Below, in pieces: positions 9,095 through 18,703 of a DNA stretch of 52,263 nucleotides; positions within the stretch are counted from its first letter, which is position 1; each line of letters begins with the position of its first letter. The translations under genes were made by a program, and so were the position numbers. Source of the stretch: Hymenobacter sp. IS2118 (lineage in GTDB: Bacteria > Bacteroidota > Bacteroidia > Cytophagales > Hymenobacteraceae); NCBI RefSeq assembly GCF_000715495.1, contig NZ_JNLX01000130.1, positions 1-52,263 of the forward strand. Direction: 5' to 3'. Under the pieces are notes generated by a model. The model was not told where the DNA came from. It saw only the letters and a program-made list of their open reading frames with translations, and ran no database searches.

Positions 9095-10093
9095 ATGCAC
9101 ACCTGTTTGGTTACCGGCAGCGCCGGCTTTATTGGCTCCCACCTGTGCGAGCGGCTGCTGGCCGATGGCTGGCGCGTGGTGGGCCTCGACAACTTCGACC
9201 CGTTCTACGACCGCCGGCTGAAAGAGCAGAACCTAACGGCCCTGCGCCAGCACCCCCGGTTTTCTTTCCACGAAGCCGACCTGCGCCAGGGGCCGGCAGC
9301 GCTCACGGCCGCCCTGCCGGTTCTGGCCTACGATGCCGTGATTCACCTGGCTGCCAAAGCCGGCGTGGGGCCCTCGGTGCGGGAGCCGGCGGCTTATCTG
9401 GAAAACAACGTGCTCGGCACCACGCATCTGCTGGAGTGGATGCGCGAGCGGACCATCCGGACGCTGCTGTTTGCCTCCTCCTCTTCGGTGTACGGCAACA
9501 CGCCGGTCACGCCCTTTAGTGAGGAGGAGCCGCTGCTGGCGCGCGGCATTTCGCCCTACGCGGCCAGCAAGCTGGCCGGCGAGGCCCTCACCTATACCTA
9601 CCATCACCTCTACCAGATGAGCGTGCTTAATGCCCGGTTTTTTACCGTGTACGGCCCTCGCCAGCGGCCCGACCTGGCCATTCACAAGTTTGCCCGGCTG
9701 CTGCGGGCCAGGCAGCTCATTCCGGTTTACGGCGACGGCAGCACCTCGCGCGACTACACGTTTGTGGCCGATACGGTGGACGGCATTGTGCGGGGCCTGC
9801 ACTACCTGCTGCAGCACCCCGGCACCTACGAAACCGTGAACCTGGGCAACAGCCACCCCGTGGCCCTGCTGGACCTGATAGCGGCCGTGGGCACGGCCGT
9901 GGGCGTGGTGCCGCAGCTGGCGTTTGGGCCCGAGCAGCCCGGCGATGTGGCCACCACCTACGCCGACAATAGCAAGGCCCACCGCCTGCTGGGCTACGCG
10001 CCCCGCACGCCGCTGGCCGAAGGCCTGCGCCAGTTCGCGGCCTGGCTCGATGCGGAACCGCAAACTGCTGCCGTACCACTTCGGGCGCGCTGA
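9095..10093 (+). CDS. NAD-dependent epimerase/dehydratase, UDP-glucuronate 4-epimerase-like
   Basis: Extended short-chain dehydrogenase of 332 residues acting on a nucleotide sugar in the cytoplasm. It has the Rossmann motif GSAGFIGSH (8-16), Asp32 for the NAD ribose, catalytic Ser-rich strand ASSSSVYG, and Tyr155-x3-Lys159 (YAASK). The segment NFDPFYDRRLKEQNL is characteristic of UDP-glucuronate 4-epimerases and close relatives. The start is ATG 9095; a longer frame begins inside the preceding gene. It ends two bases before the glycosyltransferase gene, so the two are probably translated together, and it may supply the sugar donor precursor. The exact sugar is not determined. Confidence 0.92.
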   Translation: MHTCLVTGSAGFIGSHLCERLLADGWRVVGLDNFDPFYDRRLKEQNLTALRQHPRFSFHEADLRQGPAALTAALPVLAYDAVIHLAAKAGVGPSVREPAAYLENNVLGTTHLLEWMRERTIRTLLFASSSSVYGNTPVTPFSEEEPLLARGISPYAASKLAGEALTYTYHHLYQMSVLNARFFTVYGPRQRPDLAIHKFARLLRARQLIPVYGDGSTSRDYTFVADTVDGIVRGLHYLLQHPGTYETVNLGNSHPVALLDLIAAVGTAVGVVPQLAFGPEQPGDVATTYADNSKAHRLLGYAPRTPLAEGLRQFAAWLDAEPQTAAVPLRAR

Positions 10094-10095
10094 TT

Positions 10096-11766
10096 ATGGA
10101 AGGTGTTGACATGGAAGCGCTCATGCCAAGCAGCAAGTTTCCAAGGGCGTTGCTCGTGTTTCTGCTGCTGCTGGCGGTGGCGCTGGGCGTTGGGCTGGGC
10201 AGCTGGGGGCCACTGGAAAGCAGCGAGGCCCGCTACGCCGAAATTGGGCGGGAGATGCTGGCGTCCGGCGACTGGCTGCATCCGCGGCTGTTGGGCATCT
10301 CCCATTTTCACAAGCCCCCGCTCACTTACTGGCTCACGGCGGTGGGCCTGGCCTTCACGGGCTCCTCGGTGGCGGGCGTGCGGCTGCTGCCGGTGCTGGC
10401 CGTGCTGGCGCAGGTGGTGCTGGTGTACGGAATAGGCCGGCTAATTTTCGAGAACAACACCAGCCGGGCTTTGGGCGCGGCCATCGTGTACGGCACGTTT
10501 CCCGTGGTCTGGATTTCGGCCCTCAACGTCACAACCGACAGCTACCTGGCTACTTGGGAGCTGGTGGCGACCTACGGCATCCTGCACCATTACTACCGGG
10601 GCGGCTGGGGCGGGCTCTACTTTTTTTGGCTGGCGCTGGGGCTGGCGTTTCTCACCAAAGGCCCGGTGGGGCTGCTGCTGCCGCTGATGGCGGTAGTTGG
10701 CTTTTACTTTCGGGGCCAGCGGGCGCGACGGCCTTTCACCCGGCACCATGCCGTGGGGCTGGTGCTGTTTGTCGGGCTGGGCCTGAGCTGGTACATAGAC
10801 CTGGTGGCCGAAAACCCGGTCTTCCTGCACTATTTTCTGGTGGGGCATACCGTGGAGCGGTTTACCAGCGCCGAAGCCTTTGGGCGGGCCAAACCCTGGT
10901 GGTTTTACCTGGTGCTGGTGCCGGCCACCAGCCTGCCGTGGGCGGGCCTGCTGCTGACGCGGGCGGTGCGCACGGGCTGGAACGCCCTGCCGCCGCCGTG
11001 GCGCGGCCTCTGGCTGTGGTGGGTGCTGGTGCCGGTGGGGTTCTTTTCCCTGTCGCAGTCGAAACTGCTGCTGTACGTGCTGCCGGTTTTTCCGGGAATG
11101 GCGCTGCTCACGTCCTACTACCTGCACCAGTTGCCAGCGGCCGGGCTGGCCCGCTGGCGTACCGGGCTGCTTGCTTTTTGGGTGCTGGTGCTGCTGGGCC
11201 TCGCGGTACTGCCTTTGGTGGCTGCCCTCACGCATCTGGTTGTGCCACTGTGCACAACCGAGGTGGCCGTGCTGGGGGCAATGGCCCTGCTGGTTCTGGC
11301 CGGCGCCCGCCGGCTGGCCCCGCAAAAAAGAATGTTGGGGAGTGCTACGGTGTTCACGGTGGCCCTGTTGCTGGCCGCTAAGCCGCTGCTTCAGGCCAAC
11401 GAGCTGACCTTCAACGGCACCCAGCCCGTAGTGGCAGCCCTGGAGCAAGCCGGTCTGCGGGGCCGTCCCGTGCTGGTGTACAATCAGTTGCTGCCCTCGC
11501 TGGCTTTCACGCTGGGGCAGGTGCCGGTGTCGCTGTACGTTGGCAACCATAACCTGGTGCGCGAAACGCAGTTTGAGCACGATTCCCGCTGGCGCGCGAC
11601 TTGGCTGGACCTTAGTGGTCCACATCCCGCCGCCCTGGACTCGCTGCTGCGGCTGCGCCCCGTGCTGCTGGTGAAAGGGGAGGTGCACCCCGAGCACCAG
11701 TGGCTGCTGCAGCGCCTGCCGCAACGGAAGGACGTAGGCAGGTGGCGGGTATATTATGAGCGGTAG
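10096..11766 (+). CDS. ArnT-like membrane glycosyltransferase (GT39/GT83 type)
   Basis: Polytopic inner-membrane protein of 556 residues with about 12 hydrophobic segments. The first periplasmic loop has the family signature ESSEARYAEIGREML, followed by HFHKPPLTYW, the region containing the catalytic acidic residue of ArnT/PMT-like enzymes. A hydrophilic C-terminal domain follows from about 430. The family moves a sugar from a polyprenyl phosphate to lipid A, protein or another acceptor at the outer face of the membrane. Its place between an epimerase and PAP2 phosphatases, next to a two-component system, resembles polymyxin-resistance loci; substrate and acceptor are inference. ATG 10111 is an alternative start. 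Confidence 0.9.
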   Translation: MEGVDMEALMPSSKFPRALLVFLLLLAVALGVGLGSWGPLESSEARYAEIGREMLASGDWLHPRLLGISHFHKPPLTYWLTAVGLAFTGSSVAGVRLLPVLAVLAQVVLVYGIGRLIFENNTSRALGAAIVYGTFPVVWISALNVTTDSYLATWELVATYGILHHYYRGGWGGLYFFWLALGLAFLTKGPVGLLLPLMAVVGFYFRGQRARRPFTRHHAVGLVLFVGLGLSWYIDLVAENPVFLHYFLVGHTVERFTSAEAFGRAKPWWFYLVLVPATSLPWAGLLLTRAVRTGWNALPPPWRGLWLWWVLVPVGFFSLSQSKLLLYVLPVFPGMALLTSYYLHQLPAAGLARWRTGLLAFWVLVLLGLAVLPLVAALTHLVVPLCTTEVAVLGAMALLVLAGARRLAPQKRMLGSATVFTVALLLAAKPLLQANELTFNGTQPVVAALEQAGLRGRPVLVYNQLLPSLAFTLGQVPVSLYVGNHNLVRETQFEHDSRWRATWLDLSGPHPAALDSLLRLRPVLLVKGEVHPEHQWLLQRLPQRKDVGRWRVYYER

Positions 11767-11768
11767 AT

Positions 11769-11794
11769 AACAGCACTATTTCAATAGTGCTGTT
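11769..11794. promoter_or_regulatory. Perfect 12-bp palindrome between the glycosyltransferase and PAP2 genes
   Basis: AACAGCACTATT and its exact complement separated by two bases. It begins two bases after the glycosyltransferase stop and ends four bases before ATG 11799. There is no T tract. It could act as an RNA hairpin limiting read-through or translation of the PAP2 gene, or as a protein-binding palindrome. Confidence 0.55.
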
Positions 11795-11798
11795 GCTG

Positions 11799-12554
11799 AT
11801 GTCCCACGACTTTAATACTACCTCTACCACTCCCCTCATGACCCTGCTGAATTCCTTTTGGAGCTTCCTCCAGCTGCTCTGGCGCAACCACCGCAAGCTG
11901 CTGTTAGGCTTAGTGCTGGGATTCATCGGCCCGTGGCTGGTGTTCATCAAAGTGGGCCAGGAAGTGTGGGAGGGCGACGGGCTTCCCCTGGACCAGGCTA
12001 TTCTGAAATTGCTTCACCGGCTGGGCGGCCCCAATCAGGACGCCATTGCGGTGTGGATGGCCCGGGCTGGCGGCACCTTCTGGACGCCCCTGGTGGAAGC
12101 AGCCGTGCTCCTGGGTTTGCTGCTGGCCCGGCAGCGCCGGGCCGCGCTGTTCTTCATCTTGTCGGTAGGTGGGGCCGGGGCCCTGAACCTGTTTGCCAAG
12201 CTGCTGCTGGCCCGCGCCCGGCCCACGCTCTGGGTGTCCATCGCCCCGGAAACTTCCTACAGCTTCCCCAGTGGCCACGCCATGGGCGCGGCAGCCCTAG
12301 CCCTGGCCTTGGGCATGCTGCTCTGGCCCACCCGGGCGCGGTGGCCGGCCGTGATATTGGGCACGGGCTGGGCGCTGCTCATGGGCTGGTCGCGGGTGTA
12401 CCTGGGCGTGCATTTCCCTTCCGACGTGCTGGCCGGCTGGGTAGGCTCCGTGGGCTGGGTAGGAAGTATGCACCTGCTCTTCGATAAGTCCGCGCTGGAC
12501 CTGCGCCGGCTGTGGAGCGATGCGCGCACCTACTGGCTGGCCCGGCCCGGCTAG
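11799..12554 (+). CDS. PAP2-superfamily membrane phosphatase
   Basis: Polytopic membrane phosphatase of 251 residues with about six hydrophobic segments. All three canonical PAP2 motifs are intact: KLLLARARP (134-142), PSGHAMG (157-163) and SRVYLGVHFPSD near 195-206. This arrangement matches undecaprenyl pyrophosphate or phosphatidylglycerophosphate phosphatases acting on the periplasmic face. A GTG at 11787 is open but lies within the palindrome, so ATG 11799 is preferred; 11838 is also possible. It is the last gene of the envelope block and the second PAP2 protein within 3 kb. Confidence 0.92.
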   Translation: MSHDFNTTSTTPLMTLLNSFWSFLQLLWRNHRKLLLGLVLGFIGPWLVFIKVGQEVWEGDGLPLDQAILKLLHRLGGPNQDAIAVWMARAGGTFWTPLVEAAVLLGLLLARQRRAALFFILSVGGAGALNLFAKLLLARARPTLWVSIAPETSYSFPSGHAMGAAALALALGMLLWPTRARWPAVILGTGWALLMGWSRVYLGVHFPSDVLAGWVGSVGWVGSMHLLFDKSALDLRRLWSDARTYWLARPG

Positions 12555-12598
12555 CCGTAACGCAGCGTTGGCTACAGAATTACTTCAGAAACCACCCG

Positions 12599-12606
12599 TA
12601 ATCTTG
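12599..12606 (+). promoter_or_regulatory. Possible -7 element upstream of the efflux genes
   Basis: TAATCTTG resembles TAnnTTTG with one mismatch. It lies about 170 bases before the preferred GTG start of the outer-membrane component, in an AT-rich 150-base spacer with no gene. No -33 TTG is seen. Confidence 0.3.
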
Positions 12607-12775
12607 TGCATATGCTGCTTAGTGCTTTCTCAATATCTGCGCTTAGTTCTATTTGTCTGAGATTAAAAAGGTGTTAAATACGATTTGAGGCTGGCATCTG
12701 AATCTGTTGTCCTATTCACCGGGTCGTGAAACAGCCACTATCTCCGCTTTTTTCGTTGCACCAACACCCGTTGCC

Positions 12776-14140
12776 GTGACCGTTACCCCCCCGAAACAAT
12801 TCCCCATTTCTGTAGTCGCCCCACTCCGCTGGCTGGGCATCTGGGTACTGGCGCTGCCCCTGCTGCTGGCCGGCTGCGTGAGCACCAAATCCACGTACAA
12901 CCGTGACCAGGTAAGCCAGCGCCTAAAGGCCCGCAGCGGCTACGAGCTGGGCGCTGCCCGCACTGCCAGTGCCCCGGCCCCCGCGCTGCCCAACCTGCAG
13001 GACGGCCTGAGCGAAGACGAAACCGTGACCCTGGCCCTCACCCGCAACCCCGCCTTTCAGGCCGACCTGAGCACCCTCGCCCTGGCCCAGGCCGATTTGC
13101 AGGATGCCGGCCTGCTCGCCAACCCCGTCCTCTCCGGCGTGACGGCCTTCGGTACTTCGCCGGTTTCTCTGGCCCTCAGCTTCGCCTCCGACCTGCTCTG
13201 GCAGCGGCCCGGCCGGGTGGGGGCCGCCCAGCTCGAAACCCAGCGCGTGGCCGAAAGCCTAGTGAGCCGGGGCCTGCTGGTGAGCCGCGACGCCCAGGTG
13301 TCCTACACCGATATCACCCTGGCCGAGGAGCGGCTGCGCATTGCCCGCGAGGGGATTGTGATGCGGGCCGAGGTGGCGCGCATCGTGCGGGCCCGCTACC
13401 GGGTGGGCGAGGCCAGCGAGTTGGAAACCGTGGCCCCCAGCGCCGACTCGCTCCGCGCCGTCGACGACTTCTACCGCGCCCGCCGCGACGCCCAGGTGGC
13501 CCGCCTACGCCTACTCGCCACCCTGGGCCTGGATTCGGTGAATGCCGATTCGCTACGGTTTACAGCCGCGCCCGCCTCGGCTACTACGGTGCCGCCGCTG
13601 CGCACGCTGCTCGATTCGGCCTACGCTGCCCGGCCCGATTTGTGGGCCGCCCGCACCGGTATCGAGGGCATCGGCAAGAGGCTGAAGTGGGAACGGAGCC
13701 GGGTATTTTCGTTTGTGCTTTCGCTGAATGCCCGCCTCAACGACCCTAAGCCCGTGAGCCTGGCCCCCGGCGCGGCCATCGGGCTGCCCATCTTCAACCG
13801 CAACCAGGGCCGCATCTCGCGGGTGAAAGCCGAGCTGGAACAGGCCTCGTGGCAATACCTGGCGTTGCGCCAAACCGTGAACCTCGACGTGCGCGAAGCC
13901 TACGCCCAGTTCGAGCAGGCTACCCAGAGCGTGGCGCTGTGGGAAAACAGCTACCTACCCACCCTCACCGATGCCCTGCGCCGCTCCACCAACGCCTTCA
14001 TCAACGGCGACTTTCCCTACGTGCAAGTGGCCGAAACCACCCGCCAACTCCTCGACGCTCAACAGCGCGCCGCCGACGCCCGCGCCGACCAGCGCCGCGC
14101 CGTGGCCCGGCTGCGCTACGCCGTGGGCGGCCGCTTCTAA
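12776..14140 (+). CDS. TolC-family outer-membrane lipoprotein (CzcC-like)
   Basis: Outer-membrane channel component of a tripartite efflux system, about 454 residues from GTG 12776. The N-terminus has a signal segment ending in the lipobox LLLAGC (Cys34). Two long alpha-helical repeats follow, rich in Ala, Leu, Arg and Glu, as in the outer-membrane factor fold. The segment GLPIFNRNQGRISRVKAELE (about 340-360) is a conserved OMF signature. A TTG start at 12707 is open but would put an odd extension before the signal peptide. It is followed by the adaptor and the pump genes, a typical CBA order. Confidence 0.9.
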   Translation: MTVTPPKQFPISVVAPLRWLGIWVLALPLLLAGCVSTKSTYNRDQVSQRLKARSGYELGAARTASAPAPALPNLQDGLSEDETVTLALTRNPAFQADLSTLALAQADLQDAGLLANPVLSGVTAFGTSPVSLALSFASDLLWQRPGRVGAAQLETQRVAESLVSRGLLVSRDAQVSYTDITLAEERLRIAREGIVMRAEVARIVRARYRVGEASELETVAPSADSLRAVDDFYRARRDAQVARLRLLATLGLDSVNADSLRFTAAPASATTVPPLRTLLDSAYAARPDLWAARTGIEGIGKRLKWERSRVFSFVLSLNARLNDPKPVSLAPGAAIGLPIFNRNQGRISRVKAELEQASWQYLALRQTVNLDVREAYAQFEQATQSVALWENSYLPTLTDALRRSTNAFINGDFPYVQVAETTRQLLDAQQRAADARADQRRAVARLRYAVGGRF

Positions 14141-14173
14141 TTGAAGACTTAACAATCCAGCACAAAACAGCCC

Positions 14174-14315
14174 GTCATGCTGAGCGAAGGCGCAGCCGCA
14201 GTCGAAGCATCTCTACCGCTTCGGCTGGCACCCCTCTCTTTTGGAGAGGGGTCGGGGGTGAGGCGCTCACGGCCCCAACGAAGCGGTAGAGATGCTTCGG
14301 CAAGCTCAGCATGAC
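14174..14315. repeat. Inverted-repeat element, family GTCATGCTGAGC (copy 1)
   Basis: The ends are GTCATGCTGAGC (14174-14185) and its exact complement (14304-14315). Inside, the arms continue with GTCGAAGCATCTCTACCG and its near complement. The middle holds a second hairpin of CCCCTCTC/GAGAGGGG words followed by GGGGGTGAGGC. It is the longest of three copies here (others at 30728-30817 and 29061-29138) and occupies the gap between the outer-membrane and adaptor genes. Confidence 0.8.
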
Positions 14316-14334
14316 AGTCTAATACTTCGCAACT

Positions 14335-15534
14335 ATGTCCATTCCTAGTCTCATACCATTGTCTCGCCTCCTCCCGCTGGTCGGCATACTCAGTTTGGCC
14401 GCCTGCGGCAAAGAGGAGAAGCCCAAGGCCATTGTCGCTTCCGAAGTGGAAAACCCGGTGAAGGAATCGGAGCTGACCACCGTGACCATCACCGCCGACG
14501 CGGAGAAGCGGCTGGGCATTAAAACCGTGGCCATCAAAACCGACAACGTGCAGGCCACGCGGGAAGTGGGCGGCGAGATTCAGGCCGTGCCGGGCCGGGC
14601 CGTGACCATTGTGGCTCCCGTGCAGGGCACCTTGCGCGGCGGGGCCAGCATCACGGCCGGCCAGCGCGTGCGCCAGGGCCAGACGCTGTATAGCCTGGTG
14701 CCGCTACCCGCCGAGCGCGACCTGCTCACCCTCAACCAGGGCACGGCCCAGGCCCGCACCCAGTTGCAGGTGGCCCAGGCCCGCCTGAGTCGCGCTGAGG
14801 CCCTGCTGGCCGACCGCGCCGGCAGCGTGCGGGCCCGCGACGATGCCCGCGCCGACGTGGCCCTGGCCCAACGCGGCCTGGCCGATGCCCGCGCCCGCCA
14901 AGCCTCGGCCAACGGCAACGCCGGTGTAGGGCAGGCCCTGCCCATCAAAGCCCCCCTCAGCGGAGTGGTGCAGCGCGTCACCGTCACCGATGGCTCGGTG
15001 GTGACGCCCAACATGGTGCTGGTGGAGCTGGCCGCGCTCAACAAGGTATGGGTGCGCGTGCCGCTGTTCGTGGGCGATTTGCGTCGCCTGGGCAAGGGCC
15101 AGGCGGTAACCGTGCGCCCGCTCGACGGCGGGGCCCCGCGCCAGGGCCGGCCAGTGGAAGCGCCTTTGCTGGGGGCCACCGCCGGCACGGGCACGGCCGA
15201 TGTGTTCTACGAAATCGACAACGCCGACGAAGCTTTCCGCCCCGGCGAGCGGGTGGCCGTGGACGTGACGTTGGGCGGCAACAACCTGGCAACTGCCGGC
15301 GCCGCCACAACGGAAGCCCTCACTATTCCGGCCGCCGCACTCCTCTACGACGCCACGGGCGGGCAGTGGGTGTACGTGCGCACCGCACCCCGGCAATACA
15401 CCCGCCAGCGCGTGGAAGTGCAGCGGGCCGTGGGCGACCAAATCGTCATTTCCCGGGGCGTGAAAGCCGGGGCCGAAGTCGTAACCGACGGCGCGGCGGA
15501 GCTATTCGGAACAGAGTTTGGCGGGAGCCATTAA
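14335..15534 (+). CDS. Periplasmic adaptor (membrane fusion) lipoprotein, CzcB-like
   Basis: RND adaptor of 399 residues. The lipobox LSLAAC gives Cys24, so it is anchored to the inner membrane by lipid. A barrel-sandwich half motif (about 85-125) is followed by an alpha-hairpin (about 125-200, rich in Ala, Arg and Gln), then the second half motif with LPIKAPLSGVVQRVTVTDGS, and beta-barrel and membrane-proximal domains. It links the inner-membrane pump encoded next with the outer-membrane factor encoded before. No extra metal-binding N-terminal domain is seen. Confidence 0.92.
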   Translation: MSIPSLIPLSRLLPLVGILSLAACGKEEKPKAIVASEVENPVKESELTTVTITADAEKRLGIKTVAIKTDNVQATREVGGEIQAVPGRAVTIVAPVQGTLRGGASITAGQRVRQGQTLYSLVPLPAERDLLTLNQGTAQARTQLQVAQARLSRAEALLADRAGSVRARDDARADVALAQRGLADARARQASANGNAGVGQALPIKAPLSGVVQRVTVTDGSVVTPNMVLVELAALNKVWVRVPLFVGDLRRLGKGQAVTVRPLDGGAPRQGRPVEAPLLGATAGTGTADVFYEIDNADEAFRPGERVAVDVTLGGNNLATAGAATTEALTIPAAALLYDATGGQWVYVRTAPRQYTRQRVEVQRAVGDQIVISRGVKAGAEVVTDGAAELFGTEFGGSH

Positions 15535-15539
15535 TCCAA

Positions 15540-15635
15540 TAGGTGAATGAGCGACTGGGTGAATGGGTGAATGCTCTAACGGAGTTGGTTGCCCATCCAC
15601 CAATTCGCCCATTCACCCATTCACCCATTGACTTA
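15540..15635. repeat. Intergenic inverted repeat built from the word GGTGAATG
   Basis: The left arm (15540-15573) contains GGGTGAATGGGTGAATG. The right arm (15593-15628) contains the complementary CATTCACCCATTCACCC. The right arm runs up to the start codon of the pump gene, so a transcript hairpin would sit directly at its translation start. Confidence 0.65.
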
Positions 15636-18600
15636 TGAAGTGGATAATTGAATCAGCATTGCGGCTGCGCCTGGTGGTCGTCATCCTGTTTGGGGTGATG
15701 CTGGTAGCGGGCCTGCAGGTGGTGCGCAACACGCCGCTGGACGTATTTCCGGAGTTTGCGCCGCCTTATGTGGAGGTGCAAACCGAAGCGCCCGGCCTGA
15801 GCACGGCCGAGGTGGAAGCTCTTATCAGCGTGCCCCTGGAAAACGCCCTGAACGGCACGCCCGACGTGAAGAAAATCCGCTCCAAATCGGTGCTGGGCCT
15901 CTCGTCGGTGGTGCTGTACTTTCCGCAGGGGATTGACATTAATAACGCCCGGCAGGCGGTGCAGGAGCGGCTGGCGCGGGTGGCGCCCACGCTGCCCGGC
16001 GTGGCCCGGCCCCCGGTGATGCTCTCGCCGCTGTCGTCCACGAGCCGGGTGCTGAAAATCGGCATTACTTCCGACAGCCTCACGCAGGTGGAAATGACCA
16101 CCCTGGCCCGCTGGAGCATCCGGCCGCGCCTGATGGCGGTGCCCGGCGTGGCCAACGTGGCCATCTGGGGCCAGCGCGACCGGCAGCTGCAGGTGCTGGT
16201 GAACCCCGAGCAGCTGCGCACCCTAGGTCTCACGCTGGCTGAGGTGGAAAAGGCCGCCGCCGATGCCACTACCCTGGCCGGCGGCGGTTTCATTGACTCG
16301 CCCAACCAGCGCCTGGCCGTATCGCAGAGCGCCGCCATCCAGAGCGCCGCCGATTTGGCGCAGATGCCCGTGACCTTCCGCAACGGCGTGAGCCTGAAGT
16401 TGGGCGAGGTGGCCCAGGTGGTGGAGGGCTTCCCCGCGCCCATCGGCGACGCCGTGATTAACGACGTGCCCGGCCTGCTGCTCATCGTGGAAAAGCAGCC
16501 CGGCGCCAACACCCTGGAGGTGACGCGCCAAGTGGAAGCGGCCCTGAACGCCATGCGCCCCGGCCTGAAAGGGCTGGAAATCGACTCGACCATCTTCCGC
16601 CCCGCGACCTTTATCGAGATGTCGCTGAGCAACCTCAACAAGTCGCTGCTCATTGGCTGCGTGCTCGTGGTGCTGGTGCTGCTGTTCTTCCTCTACGAGT
16701 GGCGCACGGCCCTCATCAGCGCCCTGGCGCTGCCCACGTCGCTGATTGCGGCGGCGCTGGCGCTGCGCTACTCCGGCAAAACCATTGACACGATGGTGCT
16801 GGCTGGCCTCATCATTGCCCTGGGCGAAGTGGTGGACGATGCCATCATCGACGTGGAAAACATCATGCGGCGGCTGCGGCTGAACAAGGAAGCGGGCTCG
16901 CCCAAAACGTCGTTTGCGGTGGTGTACGAAGCCTCGATGGAAGTGCGCTCGGCCGTGATTTACGGCTCGGTTATCGTGGCGCTGGTGCTGCTGCCCATTT
17001 TCCTGCTGCCGGGCTTGTCGGGGGCGTTTTTCCAGCCGCTGGCTTTTGCCTACGTGCTGGCCATTCTGGCCTCGCTATTCGTGGCCCTCACGCTCACGCC
17101 CGCGCTGGCCCTCCTACTGCTGCCCAAGGCGGCTGAAAAGGAATCCAAGGATGCGCCGGTGGTGGCTTGGCTCAAGCGGCACTACGCCCGGCTGCTGCCC
17201 GGCCTGCTGGCCCGGCCCAAGCGCGTGGCCTGGTCGCTGACCGGCATTGCCGTGGTGTCAATGCTTACACTGCCGTTTTTCGGCCAGGAATTCCTGCCCA
17301 ATTTCAAGGAATACGACTTTTTGATGCACTGGGTGGAGAAGCCCGGCACCTCGCTGCAGGCCATGTCGCGCATCACCATCCGGGCCAGCAAGGAGCTGCG
17401 CGCCATTCCGGGCGTGCGCAACTTCGGCGCCCACATCGGCCGGGCCGAGGTGGCCGATGAAGTGGTGGGCCCGAACTTCACCGAGCTGTGGATTTCCGTG
17501 GACCCCAAGGTGGACTACGAGGCCACAGTGGCCAAAATCCAGACCGTGGTCGACGGCTACCCCGGCCTCTACCGCGACCTACTGACGTATTTGCGCGAGC
17601 GAATCAAGGAGGTGCTCACCGGCACCTCGGCCACCATCGTGGTCCGCATTTTCGGGCCCGACCTCGACCAACTCTACACCAAGGCCAAGGAAGTGGGCGC
17701 GAAGCTGGAAGGCGTGGAGGGCGTGGTGGACTTGAAAGTACAGCAGCAAACCCTGGTGCCGCAGATTCAGGTGAAGATTAAGCCCGAGGCGGCGGCCCGG
17801 TTTGGCCTCAGCCCCGGCACCGTGCTGCAGGCCATCAGCACGCTGGTGAAGGGCCGCAAGGTGGGCGAAATCTACCAGGAGCAGAAGATTTTTGACGTGG
17901 CCGTGTGGGGCCAGCCGGCCGTGCGCTCCGACTTCGGAGCCGTGCGCGAGCTGCTCATCGGCCTGCCCGGCGGCGGGGCCGTACCGCTCAAAGAAGTGGC
18001 CGACGTCCGCATCGTGCCCACCCCCAACGAAATCACCCGCGAAGCCTCCTCCCGCCGCATCGACGTGACGCTGAACGTGCGCGGCCGCGACCTGGGGTCC
18101 GTCGCCCGCGACGTGCAGGCGCAGGTCGACGGCGTGGCTTTTAGTGCCGGCTACCACCCCGAAATTCTGGGCGAGTATGCCGAGCGGCAGGCCTCCCAGA
18201 ACCGCATGGCGCTGCTGGTGCTGCTCTCGCTGGTGGGCATCTTCCTGGTGCTCTACACCGATTTCGGCACCGTGCGGCTGGCTACCCTGGGCCTGCTGAG
18301 CTTGTTTTTCGCTGTGTCGGGCTGTCTGTTGGCGGCGTTTCTCACAGGCGGGGTGCTGTCGCTGGGCTCCATCGTGGGCTTTATCACGGTGCTTGGGGTG
18401 GCGGCCCGCAACAGCATCATGCTCGTGAGCCACTACCAGCATCTGGAGCGCGAGGAGGGCATGCCCTTCAGCAAGGAACTCATCATTCGCGGCTCGCTGG
18501 AACGGGTTTCACCCATCATTATGACGGCCCTAACCTCGGTGCTGGCGTTGCTGCCCATCATTCTGGCCGGCAACGAGCCGGGCTCGGAAATCGAGCACCC

Positions 18601-18703
18601 GATGTCGGTGGTGATTCTGGGCGGCGTGGTCACGTCCACGGTGCTCAACCTGCTGGGTATGCCGGCGTTGTACTGGGCCTTCGGGCGCAAAAAAGCGTCT
18701 TAA
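15635..18703 (+). CDS. RND efflux pump, heavy-metal (CzcA/CusA-like) family
   Basis: Inner-membrane proton-driven pump of 1022 residues with the standard layout: TM1 (about 10-30), large periplasmic loop with porter subdomains, TM2-6 (about 335-480), TM7 (about 520), second periplasmic loop and TM8-12 (about 865-1015). In TM4 the motif [15 protein letters not shown] holds Asp401, Asp402, Asp406 and Glu408. The aspartate that CzcA carries in its DFG motif earlier in this helix appears replaced by Ala, so a CzcA-type Zn/Co/Cd specificity should not be assumed. It forms one unit with the two genes before it. No dedicated regulator is adjacent unless the ArsR gene downstream serves both. Confidence 0.93.
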   Translation: MKWIIESALRLRLVVVILFGVMLVAGLQVVRNTPLDVFPEFAPPYVEVQTEAPGLSTAEVEALISVPLENALNGTPDVKKIRSKSVLGLSSVVLYFPQGIDINNARQAVQERLARVAPTLPGVARPPVMLSPLSSTSRVLKIGITSDSLTQVEMTTLARWSIRPRLMAVPGVANVAIWGQRDRQLQVLVNPEQLRTLGLTLAEVEKAAADATTLAGGGFIDSPNQRLAVSQSAAIQSAADLAQMPVTFRNGVSLKLGEVAQVVEGFPAPIGDAVINDVPGLLLIVEKQPGANTLEVTRQVEAALNAMRPGLKGLEIDSTIFRPATFIEMSLSNLNKSLLIGCVLVVLVLLFFLYEWRTALISALALPTSLIAAALALRYSGKTIDTMVLAGLIIALGEVVDDAIIDVENIMRRLRLNKEAGSPKTSFAVVYEASMEVRSAVIYGSVIVALVLLPIFLLPGLSGAFFQPLAFAYVLAILASLFVALTLTPALALLLLPKAAEKESKDAPVVAWLKRHYARLLPGLLARPKRVAWSLTGIAVVSMLTLPFFGQEFLPNFKEYDFLMHWVEKPGTSLQAMSRITIRASKELRAIPGVRNFGAHIGRAEVADEVVGPNFTELWISVDPKVDYEATVAKIQTVVDGYPGLYRDLLTYLRERIKEVLTGTSATIVVRIFGPDLDQLYTKAKEVGAKLEGVEGVVDLKVQQQTLVPQIQVKIKPEAAARFGLSPGTVLQAISTLVKGRKVGEIYQEQKIFDVAVWGQPAVRSDFGAVRELLIGLPGGGAVPLKEVADVRIVPTPNEITREASSRRIDVTLNVRGRDLGSVARDVQAQVDGVAFSAGYHPEILGEYAERQASQNRMALLVLLSLVGIFLVLYTDFGTVRLATLGLLSLFFAVSGCLLAAFLTGGVLSLGSIVGFITVLGVAARNSIMLVSHYQHLEREEGMPFSKELIIRGSLERVSPIIMTALTSVLALLPIILAGNEPGSEIEHPMSVVILGGVVTSTVLNLLGMPALYWAFGRKKAS

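Noticed and set aside
10441..11724. 427-residue minus-strand frame opposite the ArnT-like gene
   Set aside because: Very rich in Gln, His and Arg, as expected from antisense of a Leu/Val/Ala-rich membrane protein; no domain seen.
15540..15635. Tandem GGTGAATG words considered as a CRISPR-like array or an iteron origin
   Set aside because: No unique spacers of constant length, the two arms are inverted rather than direct, and there is no replication or cas gene nearby.
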